DNA of 64,000 bases, from contig ONDE01000003.1 in assembly GCA_900316515.1 (NCBI GenBank), positions 1 to 64,000 of the forward strand, read 5' to 3'. This document shows positions 1 through 7,029 of this stretch, in pieces. The DNA is from an uncultured Bacteroidales bacterium (GTDB lineage Bacteria > Bacteroidota > Bacteroidia > Bacteroidales > P3). The number at the start of each line of letters is the position of its first letter. Position 1 is the stretch's first letter. Made by a program: the position numbers and the translations under genes. The notes beneath the pieces are model-generated. The model saw only the letters and a list, made by a program, of their open reading frames with translations. It was not told where the DNA came from and searched no databases.

Positions 1-224
1 ACAAGTTCGTTGGCGAGGAGCTGCAGATGTGGCTGCTGGTGCAGAGCCCCGACGGGCAGTGGAGCGAGAGCGTGTGGGTGCCCCTCGGTGGCGAAGCCGT
101 TGGGAGTGAGGAGTTAAGAGTGAAGAATGAAGAATCGGCTGGCGCAGGCGCTGGGAGTGAAGAACTAAGAATGAAGAGTGAAGAATCGGCTGGCGCGGCC
201 ATGGCGGAGGCGCCGCCGGAGTGA
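1..224 (+). CDS. DUF6266 family protein, C-terminal fragment (cut by window start)
   Basis: The open frame enters from upstream at base 3 and stops at 224. The readable part has two pieces. The first is a short beta-rich stretch (ELQMWLLVQSPDGQWSESVW) that aligns with HLYGMIVNEEGEWSETIYAG near the end of the complete DUF6266 protein at 51306. The second is a tail of two 17-residue repeats beginning GSEELRVKNEE. The tail is encoded by a tandem duplication that contains two heptamer-type repeat elements, so it is probably not part of the conserved fold. The function of DUF6266 is unknown to me. Assignment rests on similarity to the second copy in this window. Confidence 0.6.
   Translation, partial: KFVGEELQMWLLVQSPDGQWSESVWVPLGGEAVGSEELRVKNEESAGAGAGSEELRMKSEESAGAAMAEAPPE
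102..203 (+). repeat. 51-bp tandem duplication carrying two heptamer elements
   Basis: Two near-identical 51-bp units (102-152 and 153-203) lie inside the end of the DUF6266 reading frame. Each contains five 7-bp words: AGTGAGG, AGTTAAG, AGTGAAG, AATGAAG, AATCGGC at 105-139, and diverged versions at 156-190. The unit is a multiple of three, so the frame is kept and the protein gains 17 residues per copy. Confidence 0.85.
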
Positions 225-237
225 TATTTTATTATTT

Positions 238-270
238 TTTGCGCGTATTAACTTTTTTTTCGTATATTTG
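238..270 (+). promoter_or_regulatory. Bacteroidetes-type promoter for the FISUMP-like lipoprotein gene
   Basis: TTTG (-33 box) at 238-241 and TATATTTG (-7 box, consensus TAnnTTTG) at 263-270 are separated by 21 bp, which is within the usual range for Bacteroidetes primary sigma promoters. The predicted leader before the ATG at 329 is about 55 nt. Confidence 0.65.
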
Positions 271-328
271 CACTTTGCAATTATGGGTATTTTTATGCCC
301 GATATGCTCATTATCAAAGAGTAATATT

Positions 329-1285
329 ATGAAAAGAATATTTGTATCATTCATTGCCGTCGTTACGATGCTCTCGGTGTGCCTATGTGCTTGCGAGCGT
401 GAGAATGGCGGAGATGGTCCGGAAGGCGAGGAAGGTCTGATTGGCGGCTTCAATGGCGCCGGCGTTTCGAATGCTGTCTTTTCGGTGGGTCCTGGCAAGC
501 GTGTGCGTTTCTCGAAGGGCAATCTGCGCTACAATGCAGCCTTCAATGCGTGGAAGCTGGCAGACAACCAATACGACTATGTCGGAAAGGATAATAATAA
601 TATTGCTCCGGACTATAACGGCTGGATAGACCTTTTCGGCTGGGGTACGAGCGGATGGGAAAGCGGGGCTGTCGCCTATCAGCCGTGGGATACCACCACT
701 ATAGACTCAAATTACTGGGTCGGTGGCTACTGGTGCAACGGACTTTTCGACGGTTATGAGCAGGCCGACTGGGGTTATCACAATATCATCGTCAATGGCA
801 GCGGTCTTGCCGGTTTCTGGCGCACGCTGAAGATTGGCGAGTGGAGATATCTGCTTGACAGCAACGAAGTGCGCAAGGACAAATGGGGTTTTGCCAAGAT
901 TGGCAACGACAAATACGGCATGGTCATACTGCCCGACGCGTGGAAACTGCCGCAGGGCGTCACTTTCCAACCATCTGACGGCACACGCGACAATTCCCCC
1001 CTCAACAGCTATTCGCTCGACGAATGGGGCATCATGGAGAGTGGCGGCGCAATTTTCCTGCCGTCGGCTTCGATTCGTAGTGGAGCCATTGTGTCGGGTG
1101 ATTTCGAGGGAAATCATCGCGGAAGCTACTGGTCTAGTTCTTGCCATTACACTATGACCAGTTATGATGTGATTTTTGATACATGGTATCTCAACGAAAG
1201 TGATGGCAATTTAACATTGCGAACCGACCACCAGCGCCCCCGCCATATCGGTTGTTCAGTGCGTCTGGTGCGCGATGAAAAATAA
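329..1285 (+). CDS. FISUMP-like lipoprotein of unknown function
   Basis: The 318-aa product starts MKRIFVSFIAVV and has a hydrophobic signal sequence ending in a Cys-rich lipobox (VCLCAC), so it is probably exported and lipid-anchored. The mature part carries VRFSKGNLRY, a Trp/Gly-rich block around GWIDLFGWGTSG, and the ending GCSVRLVRD. This pattern is shared by many Bacteroidales lipoproteins and resembles the C-terminal end of FISUMP domains. Its biochemical role is not known. The ATG at 329 is chosen because it gives an intact signal peptide and lies downstream of a good promoter; an in-frame upstream extension to 221 would run back across the promoter. Confidence 0.75.
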   Translation: MKRIFVSFIAVVTMLSVCLCACERENGGDGPEGEEGLIGGFNGAGVSNAVFSVGPGKRVRFSKGNLRYNAAFNAWKLADNQYDYVGKDNNNIAPDYNGWIDLFGWGTSGWESGAVAYQPWDTTTIDSNYWVGGYWCNGLFDGYEQADWGYHNIIVNGSGLAGFWRTLKIGEWRYLLDSNEVRKDKWGFAKIGNDKYGMVILPDAWKLPQGVTFQPSDGTRDNSPLNSYSLDEWGIMESGGAIFLPSASIRSGAIVSGDFEGNHRGSYWSSSCHYTMTSYDVIFDTWYLNESDGNLTLRTDHQRPRHIGCSVRLVRDEK

Positions 1286-1308
1286 ATCGCGGGAATAGAA
1301 AAAAGTTG

Positions 1309-1316
1309 TATCTTTG
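1309..1316 (+). promoter_or_regulatory. Promoter -7 box upstream of serC
   Basis: TATCTTTG, a perfect TAnnTTTG match followed by GCA, lies 72 bp before the serC start. No convincing TTTG -33 box is visible at the expected spacing. The A/T-rich leader to 1388 contains no other gene. Confidence 0.55.
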
Positions 1317-1387
1317 CAGATACGACAACTGAATGGAAAACGATTACAATTAATTAAATATAAACCTTTTAAAACAAAAACACAACA

Positions 1388-2503
1388 ATGAAAACCGCTT
1401 ATAACTTCAACGCAGGTCCTTGCGTCCTGCCGAAAGAGGCCATCGAAAGCACGATTGCCGCTATCCGTGACTTCGACAACACCGGTATCGGTCTGCTCGA
1501 AATCAGCCACCGCACTCCGGGTTGGGAGCGCACCATGGAAGAGACCCGCCAGCTGTGGCGCGACCTGCTGAACATCCCCGCCGAATACGAGATTCTGTTC
1601 CTCGGTGGTGGTGCCAGCACCGGCTTCATGGATGTCCCCGCCAACCTCCTGAACAAGAAGGCTGCCTACCTGCAGACCGGCGTATGGGCCAAGAAGGCCG
1701 CCAAAGAGGCCAAGAACTTCGGTGAGACCGTGATCGTGGCCAGCAGCGAAGACAAGACCTACAGCTACATCCCGAAGGGTTGGACCGTCCCCGCCGACGC
1801 CGACTACTTCCACATCACCACTAACAACACCATCTATGGCACCGAGATCCGCAAGGACTTTGCCGCCAACGAGATCAACAATGTGATGCTCGTCGCCGAC
1901 ATGAGCTCCGACATCATGAGCCGTCCCGTCGACGTGAAGAAGTATGGCCTCATCTACGGTGGTGCCCAGAAGAACGTCGGCCCTGCCGGTGTCACCTTCT
2001 ACATCGTCCGCAAGGACATCCTCGGCAAGATCACCGACCGCCAGTATATGAACCCCCTGCCCACCATGGTGGACTTCCGCACCCACGCTGCCGAAGAGGC
2101 CAAGAACATCTCCATGTTCAACACTCCCCCGGTGAGCGCCATCTTCGTGATGCACGAGACCCTGAAGTGGGTTAAGAACACCATCGGCGGTGTTGAGAAC
2201 ATGAACAAGATCAACCTCAAGAAGAGCGCCATGCTCTATGATGAGATCGACCGCAACAGCATGTTCCGTGGCACTGCCGAGAAGGAAGACCGTTCGATCA
2301 TGAACCACTGCTGGGTGATGGCCGAGGGCCGCGAGAACCTGCAGGACGCCTTCATGGCCTTCGCCAAGGAGCGCGGCATGGTCGGCATCAAGGGTCACCG
2401 TTCGGTGGGTGGCTTCCGCGCCAGCCTCTACAACGCCTGCCCCATCGAGGCCGTCGAGGCTCTTGTCCAGTGCATGCAGGACTTCGAGAAAGCCAACAAG
2501 TAA
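1388..2503 (+). CDS. serC: Phosphoserine aminotransferase
   Basis: The 371-aa product is a full-length class-V PLP aminotransferase that converts 3-phosphohydroxypyruvate and glutamate to phosphoserine and 2-oxoglutarate. It begins YNFNAGPCVLP, the typical SerC start, and has FLGGGAS (phosphate-binding loop region) and YGGAQKNVGPAG, in which the Lys of QKN is the Schiff-base lysine. It ends with KGHRSVGGFRASLYNACP, typical of the family. It is followed by serA in the same direction, the usual serine-biosynthesis pairing in Bacteroidetes. A long inverted repeat separates the two genes. Confidence 0.97.
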   Translation: MKTAYNFNAGPCVLPKEAIESTIAAIRDFDNTGIGLLEISHRTPGWERTMEETRQLWRDLLNIPAEYEILFLGGGASTGFMDVPANLLNKKAAYLQTGVWAKKAAKEAKNFGETVIVASSEDKTYSYIPKGWTVPADADYFHITTNNTIYGTEIRKDFAANEINNVMLVADMSSDIMSRPVDVKKYGLIYGGAQKNVGPAGVTFYIVRKDILGKITDRQYMNPLPTMVDFRTHAAEEAKNISMFNTPPVSAIFVMHETLKWVKNTIGGVENMNKINLKKSAMLYDEIDRNSMFRGTAEKEDRSIMNHCWVMAEGRENLQDAFMAFAKERGMVGIKGHRSVGGFRASLYNACPIEAVEALVQCMQDFEKANK

Positions 2504-2515
2504 GATTTAAAATGC

Positions 2516-2579
2516 AATCAGAACTAAAAGAACTAAAAAGAACCCGTATGGATTTCTGATAGTTCTTTTAGTTCTGATT
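2516..2579 (+). repeat. 20-bp perfect inverted repeat (hairpin) between serC and serA
   Basis: The arms at 2516-2535 and 2560-2579 are perfect complements around a 24-nt loop. The left arm is built of the words AATCAGAACTAAAA and GAACTA. No T-run follows on the + strand, so it is not a classical intrinsic terminator. It could still attenuate or protect the serC message. It is one of several hairpins in this window made from short A/T-rich words. Confidence 0.7.
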
Positions 2580-2593
2580 GAAAATAAAAAAAT

Positions 2594-3640
2594 ATGGAAA
2601 TCAGAGACGACGTAAGGCACGGTTACGAGAAGAAGCTCCGCAAGGAGCCTACCTGCGTGTTCTCTGATGAAATAAAGATTTATCCGAAAATGAAAGTTTT
2701 AGTTGCTACCGAGAAACCGTTTGCCAAAGTGGCTGTTGACGGTATCAAGAAGATTGTCGAGGAGAACGGCTACCAGTTTGCCCTCCTTGAGAAATATACC
2801 GACGTGAACGACCTCTACAAGGCCGTCGAGGATGCCGACGCTCTCATCGTCCGCTCCGACAAGGTGACCAAAGAGGTTATCGAGCACGCCAAAAACCTGA
2901 AGATTGTGGTGCGCGCCGGCGCCGGTTATGACAACCTCGACCTCGAGGCTTGCACCGCCCACAAGATTGTCGCCATGAACACCCCCGGCCAGAACAGCAA
3001 CGCCGTTGCCGAGCTGGTGATGGGTATGCTGGTCTATGCCGTCCGTAACTTCTACAACGGCAAGAGCGGCAGCGAGCTCATGGGCAAGAAGCTTGGTATC
3101 CTCGCCTTCGGTAACGTGGGACGCAACGTGGCCCGCATCGCCAAGGGCTTCGGCATGGAAGTGTACGCCTACGACGCCTTCCTGAGCGCCGACCAGATCA
3201 ACGCCAGCGGCATGGCTACCGCCGTCGCCAGCCAGGACGCCCTGTTCGAGACCTGCGACGTGGTGAGCCTCCACATCCCCGCCACCGCCGAGACCAAGCA
3301 GAGCATCAACTACAACCTCGTTGGCAAGATGCACAAGGGTGGTATCCTCGTGAACAGTGCCCGCAAGGAAGTCATCGACGAGGCTGGTCTGCTCAAGCTG
3401 ATGGCCGAGCGCACCGACCTGAAGTACATCACCGACATCATGCCCGATGCCGATGCCCTTCGCCACCCCCAAGAAGATGGGTGCCCAGACCGAAGAGGCC
3501 AACATCAACGCCGGTCTCGCCGCCGCCAACCAGATTGCCGACTTCTTCAAGACCGGCAGCAAGAAGTTCCAGGTGAACAAATAATCCTTAGTAGTTTGCT
3601 CCACAAGGTCGCAGGCCTGCGGAGCAGGCAGAAGGAGTAA
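2594..3640 (+). CDS. serA: D-3-phosphoglycerate dehydrogenase with C-terminal frameshift
   Basis: The enzyme oxidises 3-phosphoglycerate to 3-phosphohydroxypyruvate with NAD. The core is clear: MKVLVATEKPFAKVAVDG, RAGAGYDNLD, the Rossmann motif AFGNVGRNVARIAKGFG, and NSARKEVIDE with the active-site Arg. After ITDIMPDADA (about residue 287, near base 3455) the frame changes. The expected ending FATPKKMGAQTEEANINAG and a terminal KKFQVNK are read in another frame that stops at 3584, while the original frame runs on as Arg-rich nonsense to 3640. About 7-10 residues between the two parts also seem to be missing, so a deletion of 3n+2 bases is likely. The start could instead be the ATG at 2690, where family similarity begins. 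It is either a real mutation or an assembly error. Confidence 0.85.
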   Translation: MEIRDDVRHGYEKKLRKEPTCVFSDEIKIYPKMKVLVATEKPFAKVAVDGIKKIVEENGYQFALLEKYTDVNDLYKAVEDADALIVRSDKVTKEVIEHAKNLKIVVRAGAGYDNLDLEACTAHKIVAMNTPGQNSNAVAELVMGMLVYAVRNFYNGKSGSELMGKKLGILAFGNVGRNVARIAKGFGMEVYAYDAFLSADQINASGMATAVASQDALFETCDVVSLHIPATAETKQSINYNLVGKMHKGGILVNSARKEVIDEAGLLKLMAERTDLKYITDIMPDADALRHPQEDGCPDRRGQHQRRSRRRQPDCRLLQDRQQEVPGEQIILSSLLHKVAGLRSRQKE

Positions 3641-3643
3641 AGG

Positions 3644-3701
3644 AGTTAAGTAGTTAAGACAAATGCTCTCTGAGGGTTATGTCTTGACTACTTAACTTTT
3701 T
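3644..3701 (+). terminator. Hairpin terminator after serA
   Basis: The arms at 3644-3661 and 3680-3697 pair at 17 of 18 positions and are followed by a run of five T. The arms are built of 8-bp words of the type TAGTTAAG. The position just after serA and before the next gene fits an intrinsic terminator. Confidence 0.6.
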
Positions 3702-3717
3702 AGATGTACCACTCTTC

Positions 3718-4572
3718 ATGAGGCTTTGTGTTTTCAACCCCGAGCACGATTTGTGTCTGGCAAAAGGCCGGTGGAACTATGTTCCGCCGCGGTCTGCCGT
3801 CGACTTTGCCCGCCGCGATGCCTCCCTCATGCAGGTGCTTTATCCCGACGCATTCTGCTGTTCGGTATATGAAGTGGCTGAAAGACTTTCAACTTTCAAA
3901 TTTCAAATTTCAACTGTAATTGCCTGGGGGTGGGACGCTGTTGTCAAGCATGAGCTCCTCAAGCGTGGCATCGCTGAGCTTCTGTTGCCTACGGACGAGG
4001 AGATAGACACTATCCGCGAGCTGCAGCACCGCTCCACGGTGCTGCCCCTGCAGGAGGACTGCCGCGCCGTGAATTCCATTGAGGAGATGGAGGCCCTGTT
4101 GCACGAGCGCGAGCACTGGGTAATGAAAGCGCCCTGGAGCGGAGCTGGTCGGGGTCTGCGGTGGGTGCATGGACAGCTGACGGCGATTGACCGCGACTGG
4201 CTGATTAAGACGGTGGCGAGTCAGAGCTGTGTGATAGCTGAGCCGCGTCGCGATGTGGCGGCCGATGTGGCGTTGGAGTATATGGACGGTGTTTTTTTCG
4301 GTTACAGCTATTTCAGGACCGGCAGCGGGGTGTACAAGGAGAATATCATGTTTGGGGATGACGAGATTGTGGAGAGGTTCCGTGATACGTCTCTGCAGCA
4401 GACGAAGGCCCGAGTGGAGCAATGGCTGGGGGAGAATGTGTGGCCACGCTATCACGGTCCGCTGGGTGTCGACCTTATGGTCTGCGAGGACGGCAGCGTG
4501 CATGTCGCCGAGATAAACTTCCGCCACACTATGGGGATGGTGGCGCACGAACAGTTAAGAGTTAAGAATTAA
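3718..4572 (+). CDS. Uncharacterised ATP-grasp-like protein
   Basis: This 284-aa protein of unknown substrate starts MRLCVFNPEHDLCLA. Its second half looks like an ATP-grasp fold: MKAPWSGAGRGL (glycine-rich nucleotide loop, about residues 137-148) and YHGPLGVDLMV followed by HVAEINFRHTMG (metal and ATP ligands, about residues 243-275). I recognise it as a conserved Bacteroidetes hypothetical and assign no reaction. Two parts come from repeat elements: LSTFKFQIST at about residues 56-66 (bases 3883-3917), and the last residues EQLRVKN with the stop codon (4553-4587). The mntP start lies only 12 bp downstream. Confidence 0.75.
   Translation: MRLCVFNPEHDLCLAKGRWNYVPPRSAVDFARRDASLMQVLYPDAFCCSVYEVAERLSTFKFQISTVIAWGWDAVVKHELLKRGIAELLLPTDEEIDTIRELQHRSTVLPLQEDCRAVNSIEEMEALLHEREHWVMKAPWSGAGRGLRWVHGQLTAIDRDWLIKTVASQSCVIAEPRRDVAADVALEYMDGVFFGYSYFRTGSGVYKENIMFGDDEIVERFRDTSLQQTKARVEQWLGENVWPRYHGPLGVDLMVCEDGSVHVAEINFRHTMGMVAHEQLRVKN
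3883..3917 (+). repeat. In-frame heptamer element in the ATP-grasp gene
   Basis: There are five 7-bp units: AGACTTT, CAACTTT, CAAATTT, CAAATTT, CAACTGT. They encode LSTFKFQIST. The same word family, in the same coding orientation, occurs in tgt (19205) and the HD hydrolase gene (30162). The edge units are degenerate, so the exact borders are a judgement. Confidence 0.8.
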
Positions 4573-4587
4573 GAGCTAGGAGTTATG
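4553..4587 (+). repeat. Heptamer element spanning stop codon, spacer and start codon
   Basis: Five 7-bp units (AGTTAAG, AGTTAAG, AATTAAG, AGCTAGG, AGTTATG) cover the last codons and TAA of the ATP-grasp gene (4570-4572) and end exactly with the ATG of mntP (4585-4587). Confidence 0.85.
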
Positions 4588-5166
4588 GTTTTTATAGAAG
4601 CATTGTTGTTGGCGTTGGCCTTGTGTGTCGATACGTTGGTGGTGTCGGCCACTACGGCTTTCAAGGATAAGATGCCCTGGCGGCGAGGGGTGCTGATGGC
4701 CTTGATTCTGGGCTTCTGCCAGTTTGCATTCCCGCTTGTGGGTGCTGTTATCGGCGATGTGGCACGTGCTTTCATAGAGGCTGTCGACCACTGGGTGGCC
4801 TTCGGCCTGCTGGCTTTCATTGGCGGCAAGATGATTGTGGACGGCATACGTGGCGAGGAAGGCGAGGAGCAGAAGAAAGTCGTCGATGGCCGCCGTTCGT
4901 TGATTGCCACCTACTTCCTTCTTGGCATTGCCACCAGCATCGACGGACTGGCCGTCGGCATCGGCCTGGGCTTGGACCAGCCAATGTCCACTGTTCTGTG
5001 GGTGGTGACCGTCGTCGGTGTCGTCACTTTCTTTGTGTCTATTATCGGTATTTTTCTTGGCAAGCGCAACATCCCTGTTCCCGAGCGCACGGCCAACATC
5101 ATTGCCGGTGTTGTCCTCATAGGCTTGGGGGTCAAGATTCTGTTAGAACATCTTTTTTTCGCATAG
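4585..5166 (+). CDS. mntP: Manganese efflux pump MntP
   Basis: The 193-aa inner-membrane protein has about six hydrophobic segments and two internal repeats of the MntP (DUF204) family. The paired signature is visible: ALALCVDTLVVSATTAF near the start and LLGIATSIDGLAVGIGLG in the second half, each with the conserved Asp in a membrane segment. It exports Mn2+ to prevent toxicity. There is no room for a yybP-ykoY riboswitch upstream, because the preceding gene ends 12 bp away. It therefore either shares the upstream transcript or is regulated differently. Confidence 0.93.
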   Translation: MVFIEALLLALALCVDTLVVSATTAFKDKMPWRRGVLMALILGFCQFAFPLVGAVIGDVARAFIEAVDHWVAFGLLAFIGGKMIVDGIRGEEGEEQKKVVDGRRSLIATYFLLGIATSIDGLAVGIGLGLDQPMSTVLWVVTVVGVVTFFVSIIGIFLGKRNIPVPERTANIIAGVVLIGLGVKILLEHLFFA

Positions 5167-5205
5167 GCTGTAGTATTTTGTGTCCGCCAGGCGACTATTA
5201 TGTAG

Positions 5206-5607
5206 ATGACGGCAAAAGAATATAACCGATGCGTGGCCACCTGTGCCGACGATGTGATGCGCTTCGCAGTGCGTTGCGGCTTTCGGCGCGAGGACTGCGA
5301 GGATGCTGTGCAGGAAGCATTGGCCTCGCTATGGAACCATCGCGAGAGTGTTGCCGTCGACAAGGGCAAGAGCTACCTGATGGGTGCCGCCTACCGTCGT
5401 CTGGTGTCGCACTTCCGCCACGAGGCTGTGGTGCGCGATTATGCCGCAGGTACAGTGCCGGCGGTATCGCAGATGCCCGACGAGCGTTTCGACTTCCGCG
5501 ACTTCGGCCTCTACGTACAAACGGCTACACTGTCGCTCTTCAAGAGCGGAGTGGAGCCGTTGTATCCTGTGTCGTTCGGTATCTACTGGACGTTGACCGG
5601 CCGGTAG
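5206..5607 (+). pseudogene. Truncated ECF-like sigma factor (region 2 only)
   Basis: The first ~100 residues look like sigma-70 region 2: FAVRCGFRREDCEDAVQEALASLW followed by YLMGAAYRRLVSHFRHE. An ECF sigma factor of about 160-180 aa would continue into region 4 with a helix-turn-helix. Here the frame diverges after DERFDFRD into an unrelated 30-residue tail and stops at 133 aa. No region 4 is found in any frame before the convergent CDF gene at 5622. It is probably a decayed sigma factor. A functional region-2-only protein is less likely. Confidence 0.55.
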
Positions 5608-5621
5608 TGTAGCAGCGTTAT

Positions 5622-6620
5622 TCAATCGGCCGTCGACGGCGCTTTGCTGCAGCAGTCGTGGTCGTGACAATGGCTGCTGGAAGTCTCAAGCTCGATGGTA
5701 CTATGGTGTATGCCTATGCCATCGAGCATTTCTTTTACACGGTCGGTGACCTCTTCGAGCATCGAGGCTTCGGGTATGACAACATGGCAGGTGAGTGCCG
5801 TCTCGGTGGTTGAGATGGCCCAGATGTGCATGTGGTGTACGTTGAGTACGCCGTCCAGCGCTTCTATCCTCTTGCTTATCTCGTCGACGTCGAAGCCTTC
5901 GGGCACGGCGTCGGTGCTCATGCGCAGACTCTCGCTGAGGAGGTCCCAGGTGGAGATTAGGATGACCACAGCAATGACGAGGCCGATGATGGGGTCGATA
6001 ATTGTCAAGCCGGTGTAGTGGATAACTATGCCGCTGACGACAACGCCCACGCTGACCAATGTGTCGGCAAGCATGTGGAGGAAGGCTCCGCGGGTGTTGA
6101 TGTCGTGCTGCTGTTGGCGGCTGAGAGCCCAGGCGGTGAGGCCGTTGATGACGATGCCGACGGTGGCGGTCCAGATGATGAGGGTGCCGTTGACTTCGGC
6201 GGGGTGGAAGAACTTGTCGACGCTCTCGACGACGATGGCGCCGACAGCAACCAGCAGGATGATGGCGTTGAGCAGCGAGATGAGGACCGAGGCCTTGCGG
6301 TGGCCGTAGGTGAAGCGTTTGGTGGCAGCGCTGCTGGCCAGCTTCAGAGCTATCATGGCCAGCAGCAGCGAGAAGACGTCGCTGAGGTTGTGTCCGGCAT
6401 CGGAGAGCAGACCGATAGAGTTGCCGACAACGCCTGCTACAGCCTCGACGATGACGAAGAGAAGGTTCAGCGCCACGGCCACTATATATATGGTAGAGAG
6501 TTTTTCTATGGCGTGGCTGTGGTGATGGTGGTGACCATGGTGGTCGTGGTGACCATGCTCGTGATGGTCGTGTTCGTGGTGACCGTGGTGGTCGTGTTCA
6601 TGTTCGTGATGATGTTCCAT
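5622..6620 (-). CDS. CDF-family zinc/divalent metal exporter with His-rich N-terminus
   Basis: The 332-aa product is a cation diffusion facilitator of the ZitB/CzcD type. Residues 1-36 are almost entirely His, Glu and Asp, a likely metal buffer. Six membrane segments follow, with the two HxxxD metal sites in LLSDAGHNLSD (TM2) and HMLADTLVS (TM5). The C-terminal cytoplasmic ferredoxin-like domain ends in another metal-rich tail (HCHDHDCC). It exchanges cytoplasmic Zn2+ or a similar ion for protons. Two copies of a 10-bp palindrome overlap its promoter, suggesting metal-responsive control. Confidence 0.95.
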   Translation of the reverse strand: MEHHHEHEHDHHGHHEHDHHEHGHHDHHGHHHHHSHAIEKLSTIYIVAVALNLLFVIVEAVAGVVGNSIGLLSDAGHNLSDVFSLLLAMIALKLASSAATKRFTYGHRKASVLISLLNAIILLVAVGAIVVESVDKFFHPAEVNGTLIIWTATVGIVINGLTAWALSRQQQHDINTRGAFLHMLADTLVSVGVVVSGIVIHYTGLTIIDPIIGLVIAVVILISTWDLLSESLRMSTDAVPEGFDVDEISKRIEALDGVLNVHHMHIWAISTTETALTCHVVIPEASMLEEVTDRVKEMLDGIGIHHSTIELETSSSHCHDHDCCSKAPSTAD

Positions 6621-6637
6621 AATGTTGTGTTTTTTTG

Positions 6638-6666
6638 TTTTGCAAAATTACTATGTTTTTGCAAAA
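6638..6666 (-). promoter_or_regulatory. Promoter and twin-palindrome operator of the CDF exporter gene
   Basis: On the minus strand TAATTTTG (-7 box) lies at 6650-6643. The 10-bp palindrome TTTTGCAAAA occurs at 6638-6647 and again at 6657-6666, centre to centre 19 bp, about two helical turns. The first copy overlaps the -7 box. This geometry suits a dimeric repressor or metalloregulator binding as two dimers on one face of the DNA. The regulator is not encoded nearby. Confidence 0.5.
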
Positions 6667-6699
6667 CGAAGCCATCACCACAGATGGTGATTGGCAGAG

Positions 6700-7029
6700 C
6701 TAACAGAGACTGTCTGGTGGTGCTGTAGGGTCTTGACGTTCAAGCAGGAAGCTAACTGGGCGGAAGCCGTCGTTGCAACTGATAAGTGCAGAGTAAGGGT
6801 TTCGCATCCAGCCGTCGTAGAAGTTTCCGCGACCTTCGGCGAGTTCTTTTACGAACCATTGCATGCTCTCCCACGCGCTCGGACAAAGGCCATCAGGACG
6901 CTCCCCGTCGAGGCTTGTCCACTGCTGCCCCTCGGTCACGTCGCAGGTGTGCTCTATGGGGTTTTCGTAGAGAGCCTGCAGGTCGAGGTAGTCGGCGCAG
7001 CGTATGGCTGTGATTCTTACAGGATACAT
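6700..7029 (-). CDS. TIGR04076 family protein
   Basis: This is a 109-aa cytoplasmic protein of unknown function. It begins MYPVRITAIRCADYLDLQALY and has a central CDVTEGQQW and GLCPSAWESMQWFVKELAEG, the pattern of the TIGR04076 family (conserved Cys, Asp-Gly and W-x3-Q). Its start codon directly abuts the stop of the cyclic glucan synthase gene (7030), so the two are cotranscribed and possibly translationally coupled. I do not know of a functional link. Confidence 0.75.
   Translation of the reverse strand: MYPVRITAIRCADYLDLQALYENPIEHTCDVTEGQQWTSLDGERPDGLCPSAWESMQWFVKELAEGRGNFYDGWMRNPYSALISCNDGFRPVSFLLERQDPTAPPDSLC

Noticed and set aside
1256..2398. A 380-codon open frame opposite serC
   Set aside because: Antisense shadow; serC is complete and has a promoter.
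4573..4584. Manganese riboswitch upstream of mntP
   Set aside because: Only 12 bp separate the genes, and the sequence is a repeat element.
6018..6728. A Val/Met-rich open frame opposite the start of the CDF exporter gene
   Set aside because: It is the antisense of the His-rich codons and membrane segments of the exporter.
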